The notes: generated by a model not told the origin, from the letters alone. A DNA stretch of 64,000 bases from Bradyrhizobium lablabi (GCF_018129385.1 NZ_JAFCLN010000007.1:229867-293866), one strand, 5' to 3'; counted from the stretch's first letter, positions 25,792-35,090 are shown. A program made the numbers and translations.

Positions 25792-27282
25792 ATGCAATTG
25801 CCTATCGATATAAATGCGGCAGGGAATGGCCATCTCCAGCACCGGTTGGTCGACCAGGTGCGAGGACTTATCAGCCGTGGAATTTTGCCGCCCGGCACAC
25901 AGCTTCCGTCGACCCGCGAAATGGCCACACAATTGGGCGTCTCGCGGCGTACAGTCGTTCTGTCCTACGAGCGCATGATCGACGACGGCTTGATTGAAAC
26001 GAGGCCGGGACTAGGCACATTCGTTTGTGATCAACTGCCGACCGCGTACGTCCGCATCAAGCAAGTCTCGCTGGCCCGCACCGCATGCCAGATGACTGGC
26101 CCTCGGGCAGTGCCTCATGTCGACGGGATGGAGCTCTTTCAGAAGCCAGGCGAACGATTGCCGTACGACTTCAGGATCGGCAGGCCCGACGCCGGGCTTT
26201 TCCCACGTAATCTCTGGCGAAAGCTCACCATCGAGCACCTGGATTCGTTCACAAAATTGATCAGCGATTATACGGACCCGGCCGGATATCTGCCTCTTCG
26301 CGAGGCAATTGCAACGCATCTGCGCACCGCTCGTGGCATACTTTGCCATCCTGATCAGGTGGTGGTGACGGCCGGCGCCCAAGAGGGACTGAATCTCGTA
26401 GCGCGGCTGCTGTTGCAGAAAGACAAGCCCGTTCTTCTGGAAGATCCTTGCTACGACGGGGCGGTCCGGGTTTTCACATCACTTGGAGCCCGGCTTGTGT
26501 CGGTGCCTGTCAGGGAGGACGGGCTGGATACCGAGTTGCTTCCGCTGGATGGCGCGTGCATCGGCTACGTAACCCCCTCGCACCAATTTCCTCTGGGCGT
26601 CACTCTTTCCCCCGAACGCCGAAATGCGCTGATCGCATGGGCGCGCCAAACCGGCACCTTCCTCATCGAAGACGACTATGACAGCGATTTCAGGCATAAT
26701 TCCTCGCCGCTTGTCGCACTCCAGGCGCTCGCGCCGGAGTCGGTCGTGTACCTCGGAACATTTTCGAAATCGATCAGTCCCGGACTTCGCTTGGGCTATG
26801 CGGTGTTTCCCGCGGACCTTGCGCCTTCGGCCCGTAGCCTGAAGTCGATCATGAACAACGGCCATCCGTGGCTCGAGCAATCTGTTACCGCCGATTTCAT
26901 TTCGTCCGGTTCGTTCGAGCAACATCTCGTGCGAATGAGGACCTGTTATCTAGAGCGCCGAAACACGCTGATGGACAGCGTCGCATCGCTTTTCCCACAG
27001 AGCGAGATGAGTGGCTTCGAAGGTGGCATGCACCTCGTCTGGATGCTTGATTCGAGTTTACCCTCTGCAGCCAAGCTCAAGGAGATGGCCAGGACCTGCG
27101 GCGTGGGCGTCTACGCCCTACAGGCCAGTCCCGCGCATCATCTGCGGCCGCGTCCTCAAAGCTCCCGCCAATTGCTGCTGGGTTATCCATGCCTCGATCC
27201 GTCACAGATACAGTCCGCGATCGAGTTGGTTCACCGTGCCGTCTCTAGAAGGACGGCTTCGCCACACGTCCTCGCTCAATGA
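25792..27282 (+). CDS. PdxR/MocR-type regulator 1 (GntR HTH-aminotransferase fusion)
   Basis: A 496-residue MocR-family regulator. Residues 1 to about 75 are a GntR winged helix (LPSTREMATQLGVSRRTVVLS). Residues about 115-480 are a fold-type I aminotransferase-like domain with DDYDSDFRH and the PLP-binding Lys in GTFSKSISPG. Such regulators sense PLP or amino compounds such as GABA or taurine. It diverges from SnoaL copy 1. The 3' end overlaps the end of the convergent LivF gene by 38 bp. It resembles the regulator at 32605-34086 and starts with the same MQLPI sequence, indicating duplication. Confidence 0.92.
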   Translation: MQLPIDINAAGNGHLQHRLVDQVRGLISRGILPPGTQLPSTREMATQLGVSRRTVVLSYERMIDDGLIETRPGLGTFVCDQLPTAYVRIKQVSLARTACQMTGPRAVPHVDGMELFQKPGERLPYDFRIGRPDAGLFPRNLWRKLTIEHLDSFTKLISDYTDPAGYLPLREAIATHLRTARGILCHPDQVVVTAGAQEGLNLVARLLLQKDKPVLLEDPCYDGAVRVFTSLGARLVSVPVREDGLDTELLPLDGACIGYVTPSHQFPLGVTLSPERRNALIAWARQTGTFLIEDDYDSDFRHNSSPLVALQALAPESVVYLGTFSKSISPGLRLGYAVFPADLAPSARSLKSIMNNGHPWLEQSVTADFISSGSFEQHLVRMRTCYLERRNTLMDSVASLFPQSEMSGFEGGMHLVWMLDSSLPSAAKLKEMARTCGVGVYALQASPAHHLRPRPQSSRQLLLGYPCLDPSQIQSAIELVHRAVSRRTASPHVLAQ

Positions 27283-27898
27283 CATAACCGTGGTCGACCA
27301 GATCATCGCTATGTGTACCGTCTGACTCGGATACCAGTACGCTCAGCGCGCTCTGCCGGCGAAGATCGGAGAGAATATCGACCAATCGCTGCACCAAGGC
27401 CGGCGCAACGCCTTCAAATGGCTCATCCAGGATCAGCAAATTGCTGGCGGCCATCATGGCGCGCGCCAAAGCCACGAGCTTCTGCTGGCCTCCGCTTAGT
27501 TGCAGAGCCTTTCGATCGCGAAAATTTGCGACCTCGGGGATTTGCGCATAGATTCGCTCGAGCTTGCTCTCTACGTCTTGTTTGCGGCTAGCCCATGATG
27601 GCAACCTGATATTTTGCTCGACGGTCCAGTCTGGCACCAGGCGACGATCCTCAGGCATATAGCCGACCCCGCGGCGCGATCTTGTATGTGCCTCCAGGCG
27701 GGTCACGTCCTGGCCATCGATCTCAACTCGCCCTGACGAAACAGCCAACAATCCCATAATCGCGCGCATGAGCGTTGTCTTGCCAGCACCATTTCGGCCG
27801 ACCAAGGCGACAAACGATTTGGGCTGCAGCTCGAGAGACACATCCCGCAAGATGTCGGCACCTGCAATCTTTACGCTCACATGCGACAGCCTAAGCAT
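27245..27898 (-). CDS. Branched-chain-type ABC transporter ATPase (LivF-like, short)
   Basis: A 217-residue ATPase. It has Walker A GRNGAGKTT, signature LSGGQQKLVALARAM and Walker B LLILDEPFEGVAP. The C-terminus is about 15 residues shorter than usual LivF, and the loop after Walker B reads VLVSESDG instead of the usual VEQN. The last 38 bp overlap the 3' end of the convergent MocR gene. It is the last gene of the second Liv operon and overlaps LivG by 8 bp. Probably functional, but the altered loop is worth noting. Confidence 0.87.
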   Translation of the reverse strand: MLRLSHVSVKIAGADILRDVSLELQPKSFVALVGRNGAGKTTLMRAIMGLLAVSSGRVEIDGQDVTRLEAHTRSRRGVGYMPEDRRLVPDWTVEQNIRLPSWASRKQDVESKLERIYAQIPEVANFRDRKALQLSGGQQKLVALARAMMAASNLLILDEPFEGVAPALVQRLVDILSDLRRQSALSVLVSESDGTHSDDLVDHGYVIERGRVAKPSF

Positions 27899-28658
27899 GT
27901 CCGGCGCTCCCGTCGCGGGTCCCGAGGATGAGGCGCTTTACCTCAGGATCTGCGAAGACCGCGTTCGCCATGCCGTCGGCAATGACCCGTCCGTCATAGA
28001 GGGCAATCACGCGCGACGCATACTCCCGCACGATCTCCATGTCATGCTCGATAAAGAGGACAGTCATCGCGTCCGCCGCGAAGCGCTTCGCCAATCCTTT
28101 CATGAGATCATGCTTTTCTTCGCTGCTGACTCCACTGGTTGGCTCGTCCAGCAGTAACAGCTTGGGCTCGGCACAGGTCGCCATGGCGATATCAAGCAGT
28201 TTGCGAACGCCTTGAGGCAGATTGCCTACGACCGAATCCGCATGTCCGGTCAGCCCGTAGGATTTTAGGACGATATCGGCCCTCGCCTCCAGGTCCCGAT
28301 CACCGAATGGCCGCAGCAATGCGGATCGAGGCTCACACAGCAGGGCAAGAGCCAACATCATGTTTTCACGCGCCGTCGACCTGACGAATAGTTGCGGAAT
28401 CTGAAATGACCGCGCAATCCCTCTTTTCGCCAACACGCGAGGAGGCGTGCCCGTGATATCGGCACCGCGAAAAAGTACCCTGCCCGCACTGGGTGTGAGA
28501 TAGCCGGAGACGATGTTGAGCAGCGTCGTCTTTCCTGCCCCGTTGGCGCCAATAATGCCGACAATCTCGCGTTCAGAGATGGAGAGATCGATGCCTTGCG
28601 TTGCGAGAACACCGCCAAAACTCTTCTTGATATCAACGCATTCAAGTACAGGCGTCAT
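27891..28658 (-). CDS. Branched-chain-type ABC transporter ATPase (LivG-like)
   Basis: A 255-residue LivG ATPase. Walker A is GANGAGKTT, followed by GIARSFQIPQLF, the signature-like LPQGVRKLLDIAMA, Walker B LLLLDEPTSGVS and the switch region FIEHDMEIV. I set the start at 28658 (MTPVLECVDIKKSF), which overlaps the LivM stop by 4 bp. A longer frame to 28808 is an artefact of the overlapping gene. It works with the LivF, LivM and LivH subunits of the same operon. Confidence 0.9.
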   Translation of the reverse strand: MTPVLECVDIKKSFGGVLATQGIDLSISEREIVGIIGANGAGKTTLLNIVSGYLTPSAGRVLFRGADITGTPPRVLAKRGIARSFQIPQLFVRSTARENMMLALALLCEPRSALLRPFGDRDLEARADIVLKSYGLTGHADSVVGNLPQGVRKLLDIAMATCAEPKLLLLDEPTSGVSSEEKHDLMKGLAKRFAADAMTVLFIEHDMEIVREYASRVIALYDGRVIADGMANAVFADPEVKRLILGTRDGSAGHA

Positions 28659-29659
28659 GGCCGCGCCGTTTCTTCGTTCATCGCTGCCGGAACGACGGTG
28701 CGGCCGCGAGCTTTCCAGCGGGCGCCGAGGGCGATGAATATGTGCCCGAGACCCTTTGGAACAAACAACACAATCAACAGCATGATCGTGCCAAGAACCA
28801 TCTGCCATGCATCCGGGAAATTGGCCGCCGCGAATGTTCGCAGGACCTCGAGCGCGAACGCGCCGAAAAAGGGACTGAGCACACTTGCTTGACCACTTAG
28901 AATGACGATGAAGACAAAGTCGCCTGCCGTCGTCCAGTACGCAAAACCGGGATCAACGTGGCGCGCTGAAAGTGCCGCGAGTACACCGCCCGCGCCCCCG
29001 AGTGCACCCGCCAGAACGTACGCCGCATGGATAGAGCTTCGAACCGACGTTCCCAGATATTCCAGGCGAACCTCGTTGTCCTCGATGGCTTCGATCACCT
29101 TGCCGAGCCGCGACCGAAGAAACAGATGAGCTACCATTGCCATCAGGCCCGCCGTCCAGATGCAGATCAGGAACATGGCAAGCTGGAGGTCGGGGCCCCG
29201 GTAGCGAAAACCAAGAATAGAGATCAGCCCAATGTTCAATCCGTCACTACCGCCGAACAGGGATACCTTGACGGCAATACCGTAGACCAGCATTGATATT
29301 GCAAGCGTCAGCATTGCAAAGAAAATGCCGCGGTAGTTTGAGATGAAGAACCCGATCGCCGCTGCAACGCCCCCGGAAATCGCGATGCTGAACAGAATCA
29401 GCAGAACCGCTTCGTTCAGACCTAGATACTTGTAGGACAAGGCTGCGGTATAGGCGCCGGCGAAATAGAAGAGTCCCTGGCCAAACGACAACAGGCCGGC
29501 CCGCAGCAACACCATCGCGCCGAGAGACGCCAGCGCTGCGGAGATTGCCATCTGGCTGATAAAGCGAATCCAGCCCGGAATCCACCAGGCGCCGATCGAA
29601 GCTCCGATCGCCAGGAGAAGTAGAACAACGATCGTCGTATCGGGCTTTCGAAGAGTCAT
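28655..29659 (-). CDS. Branched-chain-type ABC transporter permease (LivM-like)
   Basis: A 334-residue multi-pass membrane protein. It has the LivM features LLSFGQGLFYFAGAYTAAL and a cytoplasmic loop GKVIEAIEDNEVRLEYLGTSV. Roughly nine hydrophobic segments span the inner membrane. It overlaps LivH by 4 bp at its start and LivG by 4 bp at its end, so the three are translationally coupled. Unlike the first system, LivM and LivG are separate proteins here. Confidence 0.9.
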   Translation of the reverse strand: MTLRKPDTTIVVLLLLAIGASIGAWWIPGWIRFISQMAISAALASLGAMVLLRAGLLSFGQGLFYFAGAYTAALSYKYLGLNEAVLLILFSIAISGGVAAAIGFFISNYRGIFFAMLTLAISMLVYGIAVKVSLFGGSDGLNIGLISILGFRYRGPDLQLAMFLICIWTAGLMAMVAHLFLRSRLGKVIEAIEDNEVRLEYLGTSVRSSIHAAYVLAGALGGAGGVLAALSARHVDPGFAYWTTAGDFVFIVILSGQASVLSPFFGAFALEVLRTFAAANFPDAWQMVLGTIMLLIVLFVPKGLGHIFIALGARWKARGRTVVPAAMNEETARP

Positions 29660-30561
29660 ATTTTGCGTGCCTCTGGTCGCGCAAAAAGTCCCTGCGGTCG
29701 AACGGCGAGGACGACTGCCATCGCTGCGTACACGGCAAAGAGTTCGATCTGTGGAAAGAGGTGCGCCGTAACGGCTCGGGCCATGCCCACAATTACAGCG
29801 CCTGCCATGGCGCCACCGATGCTCCCAAGCCCACCGATGACAGTGACGGCGAAGGCAAGAACAATCACGTCGACGCCGATGCCCGAGCTGATGGCGATTT
29901 TTGGCGCTGTCAGTGCTCCCGCCAGCGTGCCAAGCGCCGCTCCGACGAGAAAGGTGCCCGTCATAATCCGATTGACGTTAATGCCCATCGAGGCACTCAT
30001 TTCGCGATCAAAGACGACCGCGGTCACGCACCGGCCGATACGCGTAGAGGAGAGCGTGAGTGACACTGCAACGGCCAAGAGAATAGCGACCAGGACCATG
30101 GCGAGGTCGTAAACGGGGTAAATCAATTCTCCCAACCGGATCTGCCCGAGCGCATCACGCGGAGCGTTGGCGTAGCGGGACTGTCCGCCCCAGAGGAGTT
30201 TCGTGGCATCTTCGAAGATGAGGAACACCGCGTAGGTCGCGAACAGCACCAAGACCTCTGGATAGCGGTAGAGCCTCCTGAGGACCGTCCATTCAATCAG
30301 GATTCCGAGCCCCGCCCCGCAGGCGACGGCAAGCGTCGCTGCAAAAAGGAGCTGCGCGCCGGCACCAAATCCGTTGGCTGCCGCAGCGCCAATGGCATAG
30401 GCTGCCAGATAGGCGCCGACGGCGTACATGCCGCCATGCGCTATGTTCAGAATACGCAGGACACCAAAGACAAGGGTCAGTCCAACGCTGATAATGAAGA
30501 GCCAAGCTGCGTACGAGACGCCATCGATAACGATCGTCGCAAGATGACCCAGCAACTGCAT
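29656..30561 (-). CDS. Branched-chain-type ABC transporter permease (LivH-like)
   Basis: A 301-residue permease. It starts with DGVSYAAWLFIISVGLTLVF and then RILNIAHGGMYAVGAYLAAY, the LivH signature region. A cytoplasmic loop with FDREMSASMGINVNR follows. I prefer the ATG at 30561 because GGAAGGGAGC precedes it; an ATG at 30588 has a weaker site. It lies about 80 bp after the binding-protein gene and overlaps LivM by 4 bp. Confidence 0.9.
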   Translation of the reverse strand: MQLLGHLATIVIDGVSYAAWLFIISVGLTLVFGVLRILNIAHGGMYAVGAYLAAYAIGAAAANGFGAGAQLLFAATLAVACGAGLGILIEWTVLRRLYRYPEVLVLFATYAVFLIFEDATKLLWGGQSRYANAPRDALGQIRLGELIYPVYDLAMVLVAILLAVAVSLTLSSTRIGRCVTAVVFDREMSASMGINVNRIMTGTFLVGAALGTLAGALTAPKIAISSGIGVDVIVLAFAVTVIGGLGSIGGAMAGAVIVGMARAVTAHLFPQIELFAVYAAMAVVLAVRPQGLFARPEARKI

Positions 30562-30640
30562 GCTCCCTTCCAGCGCAAGCGCCATCACTTCAAGACTTTT
30601 GCTTGGCAGTTACCACTCAAGGAAGCTCGAGAGCCACTGG

Positions 30641-31960
30641 TCAGCATTTCGCGCCTTTGAAACCGGACTTGATCCAATCCACGGCCTTTATGCCGTCAGG
30701 CGGATTTACGCATTCCGCGGGGTAAATCCTGATGTCGCGGAAAATGGCGGCATTCTTTTCCTTGTCCCAACCGGCAAAGGTGCCATAGGCAGTTGCCTGG
30801 ATGCCCTGGTGCCCGTTCGCCAAAGCCATTGTAATTGGAAAGCCGTTGGCCGTTTCGAAGGTGAGCCCGCGAAGAGCCCCCACGACGGATTCGGTCTTCT
30901 GCTTGCCCGGCTTGCCGTTGGCAGCTTTCTCGTAAGCTGCCTTGATGCCGAATATGCCTTGCGCGGCAGCGTAAGCGCCTAACGGAGGAACACGTTTATA
31001 GGTCGCCTGATATTCGCGCAGAAACCAGTCTGAAAGAACAGAGCTCTTCGCGAGGTATCCATGGGGCCCTCGAGCGCCGAGATATGATCCTACGATAGCG
31101 TTCTCGGCCAGAGTGTCGACCGTGCCTGTGCCCACGGTGAGAACCATCTTTGACTTCTCAGGCAGTCCGCGGGCCTTGGCCTGAAGAGCAAATGCATCCG
31201 CATCGCCTCCCCAGAAGCTGGAGAAGACCACGTCCGCAGGATCGCTCAAAAGCGAGCTGATTTCGGCTCCATACTCACCTGCACCAAGACTGGGAAACTT
31301 TTCGTTCTTGAATGCGACGTCCGGCTTCAGGGCTGTCATCGCGGCCTTGAATTCGACCCATGCATCCTGGCCCCAGGAGTAGTTTTGGTTGATACCCGCG
31401 ACGCTTTTTACACCGGGCATCCGATCGACCACATAACGAGCCGCTCCCACCTGATCCATTGTGCCATGCGGCGCGGTACGCACGGAATATTCGGGCTTGG
31501 TGATGATTTCCTCGAACAACTGCGGATTACCGCAATGGAAGAAGTTTGTGAGTACAGCGAGTTCTTCGGCGACAGGAGCGATCGCGTTGCAATCGGCGCT
31601 CGAGTTGTAGCCGATCACCATATCGACCTTTTCGCGTTCTACGAGCCGGCGGTATTCGGCGAGCTGCTTCTGCGTACCGCCTGCCTCGTCGGCCCAGACC
31701 GGTTCGATCTGCACGCCGTTGAAGCCAACCTTGTCGTAAGGTGCCGGGACCTTGCCCGCGTTCAGGGCCTCGACGATCAGCTTTGCGCCGTCGCGCGCGT
31801 GGCTTCCGTAGGCCGCGCCGGGACCGGAAAGAAAAAAGACAAAGCCGATTTTGATTTTTTCCTGGGCCGCGACCTGCGCCGTGAACCCCAGTTCATGGTC
31901 GATAAGACCAACTGTCGCAGCAAGGCCAAGCAGCGCCCTTTGAACGAACCGCTTCATCAT
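30641..31960 (-). CDS. Branched-chain-type ABC transporter substrate-binding protein
   Basis: A 439-residue periplasmic receptor of the Leu/Ile/Val type. The N-terminus has a signal peptide (MMKRFVQRALLGLAATVGL with a later AQVAAQ cleavage region) and the mature part opens with IGFVFFLSGPGAAYG. It is longer than the first system's receptor and belongs to the amide/urea-binding-like group by its YNSSADCNAIAPVAEEL style. The ribosome-binding sequence GGGGAGGGG is strong. It follows SnoaL copy 2 by 18 bp and is followed by the permease genes. Confidence 0.88.
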   Translation of the reverse strand: MMKRFVQRALLGLAATVGLIDHELGFTAQVAAQEKIKIGFVFFLSGPGAAYGSHARDGAKLIVEALNAGKVPAPYDKVGFNGVQIEPVWADEAGGTQKQLAEYRRLVEREKVDMVIGYNSSADCNAIAPVAEELAVLTNFFHCGNPQLFEEIITKPEYSVRTAPHGTMDQVGAARYVVDRMPGVKSVAGINQNYSWGQDAWVEFKAAMTALKPDVAFKNEKFPSLGAGEYGAEISSLLSDPADVVFSSFWGGDADAFALQAKARGLPEKSKMVLTVGTGTVDTLAENAIVGSYLGARGPHGYLAKSSVLSDWFLREYQATYKRVPPLGAYAAAQGIFGIKAAYEKAANGKPGKQKTESVVGALRGLTFETANGFPITMALANGHQGIQATAYGTFAGWDKEKNAAIFRDIRIYPAECVNPPDGIKAVDWIKSGFKGAKC

Positions 31961-31978
31961 TCCCCTCCCCCTAAACCG

Positions 31979-32419
31979 CTAGGTCAACAACCCTTCCATC
32001 GCGCCTTTCGCACCGACGGGGGCTGCGTTGAAGGCGCCCTCCCATACGGCGATCTTCCCGTCGCGCATCAGCCAGACTTCACAGCCGAACCCCGCCATCT
32101 TCTGGCCGGTAGCGGCGTCCTCCCACTGCCCCTCCCACGTGTTGCAGATCGTGTCGTTCATCAGCGATTTGAGCGTCTTGACGAGGGTGTAGTTCTTCTG
32201 GCGCTGGCTGCGGGCCGTGAAGAATTTCCTGAGCGACTCTTGTCCTTTGAATTCGGGAAGATCGCAGAACCGGATGACGCAGTCCGGCGTGAAGCCGTCG
32301 ACAAGTGCGTCCACATTCCAGGGATTGAAGAGGGATTCGACGTACTTCACCATGACCCGCGCCTCCTCCATGGTGCGAGGGTTACGGTCGCCTGATCTCG
32401 CGAGCGGTTGAACGTTCAT
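31979..32419 (-). CDS. SnoaL-like protein, MocR-associated copy 2
   Basis: A 146-residue NTF2-like fold protein (NPWNVDALVDGFTPDCVIRF, KFFTARSQRQKNYTLVKTL, AVWEGAFNAAPVG), paralogous to 25189-25611. The ATG at 32419 has GGAGAGA upstream. It is the first gene of the second Liv operon, 18 bp before the binding-protein gene, and diverges from the MocR gene at 32605. Co-transcription with an importer suggests it acts on the imported compound. The reaction is unknown. Confidence 0.82.
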   Translation of the reverse strand: MNVQPLARSGDRNPRTMEEARVMVKYVESLFNPWNVDALVDGFTPDCVIRFCDLPEFKGQESLRKFFTARSQRQKNYTLVKTLKSLMNDTICNTWEGQWEDAATGQKMAGFGCEVWLMRDGKIAVWEGAFNAAPVGAKGAMEGLLT

Positions 32420-32462
32420 CGTCTGTCTCTCCGGTTGAATAGTCCGCATCGGTTTCCCCAGT

Positions 32463-32488
32463 CTGGACCGGGAGAATGAAGGCTGGAC
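32463..32488 (+). promoter_or_regulatory. CTGGAC direct repeat, possible MocR operator
   Basis: CTGGAC occurs at 32463-32468 and again at 32483-32488, 20 bp apart and in the same orientation, in the gap between SnoaL copy 2 and the MocR gene. TauR, a MocR-family regulator of Rhodobacter, is known to bind direct CTGGAC-type repeats. This makes the pair a candidate operator. I see no equally clean pair before the other MocR gene. Confidence 0.4.
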
Positions 32489-32604
32489 AGAACCACGGGC
32501 GGGAATTTCCTTGGATCCACCGGCAATCGATTGTTCAGGGTCGTCTGGAGGTCCAGCGCCGGATGTGTTTGTCTTTGCCGCGCAGGAAACGAACCGGGAC
32601 AATC

Positions 32605-34086
32605 ATGCAACTACCTATAAGCATCGACAAAAATCTAAGCGCGTCGTTGCAGGATCAGCTCATGACGAAGGTTCGCGAGCTCATCCTGCATCGCGGGCTA
32701 TCGTCGGGTTCCAAGCTACCTTCTTCGCGCGATCTCAGCCGCCAATTGGCCATATCGCGAAACACGGTCATCAACGCCTACGATCGGCTCATTTCAGAAG
32801 GCTACCTGGAGGTCAAAGGCAAAGCAGGAATTTTTGTCAGCGAGCAGATTCCAGAGACGGCGCTCAGCATATCGACCGCAAGCGTCGATGCGGAACAGCG
32901 AGCCTTCTCGGTCACGTCCAACAAGATCATGCCGCTACGTCACAGGAGCCCGCTTCTCTATCAGCGTCCGAAGGAAAGGCTCGAACTGGACTTTAGAATC
33001 GGACGCCCCGCCGCCAGCTCCTTTCCTGAACGGTTATGGACCAGACTGATCGTTGAGAAGATGGCGAGCAGCGGCCGCCGAATGACGGAGTATGGCAACC
33101 CAGCCGGCCTGGAGGAATTGCGCGTCGCGATCGCAGCGCATCTCGCAACAGCTCGCGGTATTCGTGCACATGCGGACCAAGTGATTGTCGTTGCCGGATG
33201 CGAAGAGGGCCTGAACCTCATTGCAAAGGTTCTGAGCCCTCCCGGCTCGACGGTCTATGTCGAGAACCCCTGCTACAAGGGGGTGCCATTCGTTTTTGAA
33301 AGCTACGGCGCATCCATCGTCCCGATTTCTGTAGACGATGAAGGTCTGTGTGTCGACGAGCTTGTCGAGCGTGAACGAGGCATAATCTGCGTGACACCGT
33401 CACACCAATTTCCATTGGGAGTGACGATGTCTCTGAGCCGGAGACTGAAAGTTCTTCAATGGGCAAACAGCATGGGCACGTATGTCGTTGAAGACGACTA
33501 CGATAGTGACTTCCGATACGATGGCTCACCTCTTCCAGCCCTGGCTGGCCTGGATAAGAGCGGATCCGTCATCTACATCGGAACATTTTCCAAATCGATC
33601 GGAGCCGGTCTGCGGGTTGGCTATCTGGTCGTGCCCGAAGAACTCATAGGTCCGGTTCGAGAGGCCAAGGCGCTTCTCAACAACGGAAACCCATGGCTAG
33701 AGCAGGCGGTCATCGCCGAATTTCTGTCCTCCGGCGGCTTCCGCAGTCATTTGCGGCAGATTCGGCAAACCTACCTGAAGCGACGAAACACGCTGCTCGA
33801 GCAGTTACGAGCACACTTCAATGAGATCACTATCATGGGTGAAGGCGGTGGCATGCACCTGACCTGGATACTACCAGACAGCATCTACAATGCACGGGCG
33901 CTGCAGTATGAATGCCTTCATGTAGGGGTCGGCATCTACTCTATCGACGATAGTCCGGCGATTGACTTCAATAACATGCACTTGCGAGAACGAGCGATCT
34001 TCTTCGGCTATCCATGCTTGTCTGAAACCGAAATCGTCACGGCCTGCAAGCGCCTGGCTGCTGCGGCAACCAGAGTGCTGCGCTAG
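32605..34086 (+). CDS. PdxR/MocR-type regulator 2 (GntR HTH-aminotransferase fusion)
   Basis: A 493-residue MocR-family regulator. The GntR winged helix spans residues about 10-80 (SKLPSSRDLSRQLAISRNTV). The aminotransferase-like domain follows, with VVEDDYDSDFRYDG and the PLP Lys in GTFSKSIGAG. I set the start at 32605 (MQLPISIDK), matching the other copy; a longer frame from 32476 is not supported. It diverges from SnoaL copy 2 and its Liv operon and probably regulates it through the CTGGAC repeats. Confidence 0.92.
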   Translation: MQLPISIDKNLSASLQDQLMTKVRELILHRGLSSGSKLPSSRDLSRQLAISRNTVINAYDRLISEGYLEVKGKAGIFVSEQIPETALSISTASVDAEQRAFSVTSNKIMPLRHRSPLLYQRPKERLELDFRIGRPAASSFPERLWTRLIVEKMASSGRRMTEYGNPAGLEELRVAIAAHLATARGIRAHADQVIVVAGCEEGLNLIAKVLSPPGSTVYVENPCYKGVPFVFESYGASIVPISVDDEGLCVDELVERERGIICVTPSHQFPLGVTMSLSRRLKVLQWANSMGTYVVEDDYDSDFRYDGSPLPALAGLDKSGSVIYIGTFSKSIGAGLRVGYLVVPEELIGPVREAKALLNNGNPWLEQAVIAEFLSSGGFRSHLRQIRQTYLKRRNTLLEQLRAHFNEITIMGEGGGMHLTWILPDSIYNARALQYECLHVGVGIYSIDDSPAIDFNNMHLRERAIFFGYPCLSETEIVTACKRLAAAATRVLR

Positions 34087-34121
34087 AAGCGCCAGCGATT
34101 GCGCCGCTCGGTCGTAGCACT

Positions 34122-34505
34122 TCAAAGCACTTTATCCAGCGCCTTGCGGAACGCGTTCTTCTTCGTGACCAGATCGCCCCGAAATTCAAGCAAGTCGCAG
34201 CCGGCGGTTCGCACCTGCTTGCCGGTAGAATCGCTCGCGACGAAATCCCACTCGAAAGTCCCAATATCGCCCGAAACGACCACTTTCAGGTTCTCAAATC
34301 GGCCATCCGGAAAACGTTCGAAAAACACCTTCGCGCCTTCCCTCACTTTCCCCCGTCCTACGAACGTCTTTCCCAGGTGATCAGGTCCGACAGATGCATG
34401 ATAAACCCCGTCTTCGGAAAAGAAGCTTGCTATCAGGTCCGGGTCACGGCTGTTCCAGGCGCTTCCAAACTCTGTGGCGCGTTCGAGGGTCATCTTCTTA
34501 CTCAT
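34122..34505 (-). CDS. SnoaL/ketosteroid isomerase-like protein
   Basis: A 127-residue NTF2-like fold protein (RATEFGSAWNSRDPDLIASFF, then FVGRGKVREGAKVFFERFPDG in part). It belongs to the SnoaL-like/ketosteroid isomerase superfamily but is not a close copy of the two MocR-linked proteins. AGGAGAG precedes the ATG at 34505. It converges on the second MocR gene with a 35-bp gap. Its function cannot be told from sequence. Confidence 0.78.
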   Translation of the reverse strand: MSKKMTLERATEFGSAWNSRDPDLIASFFSEDGVYHASVGPDHLGKTFVGRGKVREGAKVFFERFPDGRFENLKVVVSGDIGTFEWDFVASDSTGKQVRTAGCDLLEFRGDLVTKKNAFRKALDKVL

Positions 34506-34978
34506 AGCTCTCCTGACAGGCATCGTTCGTTATGGCGGTACCGTGCTCCAACCTGACGCAAGTTGTCTGCGGTGTCACGAGTCCACCCGGACGAAAACTT
34601 CTAGGTCCAACGGCTCGGCTGGTCGGCCCAAACGCACGGTTTTGATCTTGTCGCCGCGCTGCCGGGTTCATGTCTCTGCAGGTTTGCCGTGACTGTTCGC
34701 TACGCTATCCCGAGGCGGATGGCCGAGACTGAGACCGCTGCTCAAGTGAAGCGAACGACTGGGGCTGACCGGGAACGTCAGATCTGTCAGGGTGTGTGGC
34801 CGACACGTTCTGAACAGGTTTTGCAGGATCGGATGTCCCCTGCTCAAAACCTTGTCTGCCATGACTTGCGGCCAATTCGCCAAGCAATATGTGAAGTAGC
34901 ATCTTGGGCACCTTGCAGCGGAGCCCATGCACTCAACTTCGGACATCGATGTATAGAGCCAGCTGGCAAACAATCGAT

Positions 34979-35090
34979 GGGGCCACTCAAGAGATTGCCG
35001 GCGAACTACTCGGCCATGCCGAGCTTAATCCTCACGCCCGCGTGCCGGTCGCCTCCTTCCCCGCTGACGCTGGACCGGAGCCTTTGAGGG
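34979..35090 (+). pseudogene. Possible remnant of a tyrosine recombinase C-terminus
   Basis: One frame reads ATQEIAGELLGHAEL followed, six residues later, by AR and then PADAGPEPL. The LLGH motif and the spacing to AR and to an acidic tail match the C-terminal box of phage-type integrases (LLGH...TTARYAHLADDP). The nucleophilic Tyr position reads Val and no upstream catalytic Arg boxes are found. It ends about 110 bp before the tRNA fragment, where integrase genes usually lie. Confidence 0.35.
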
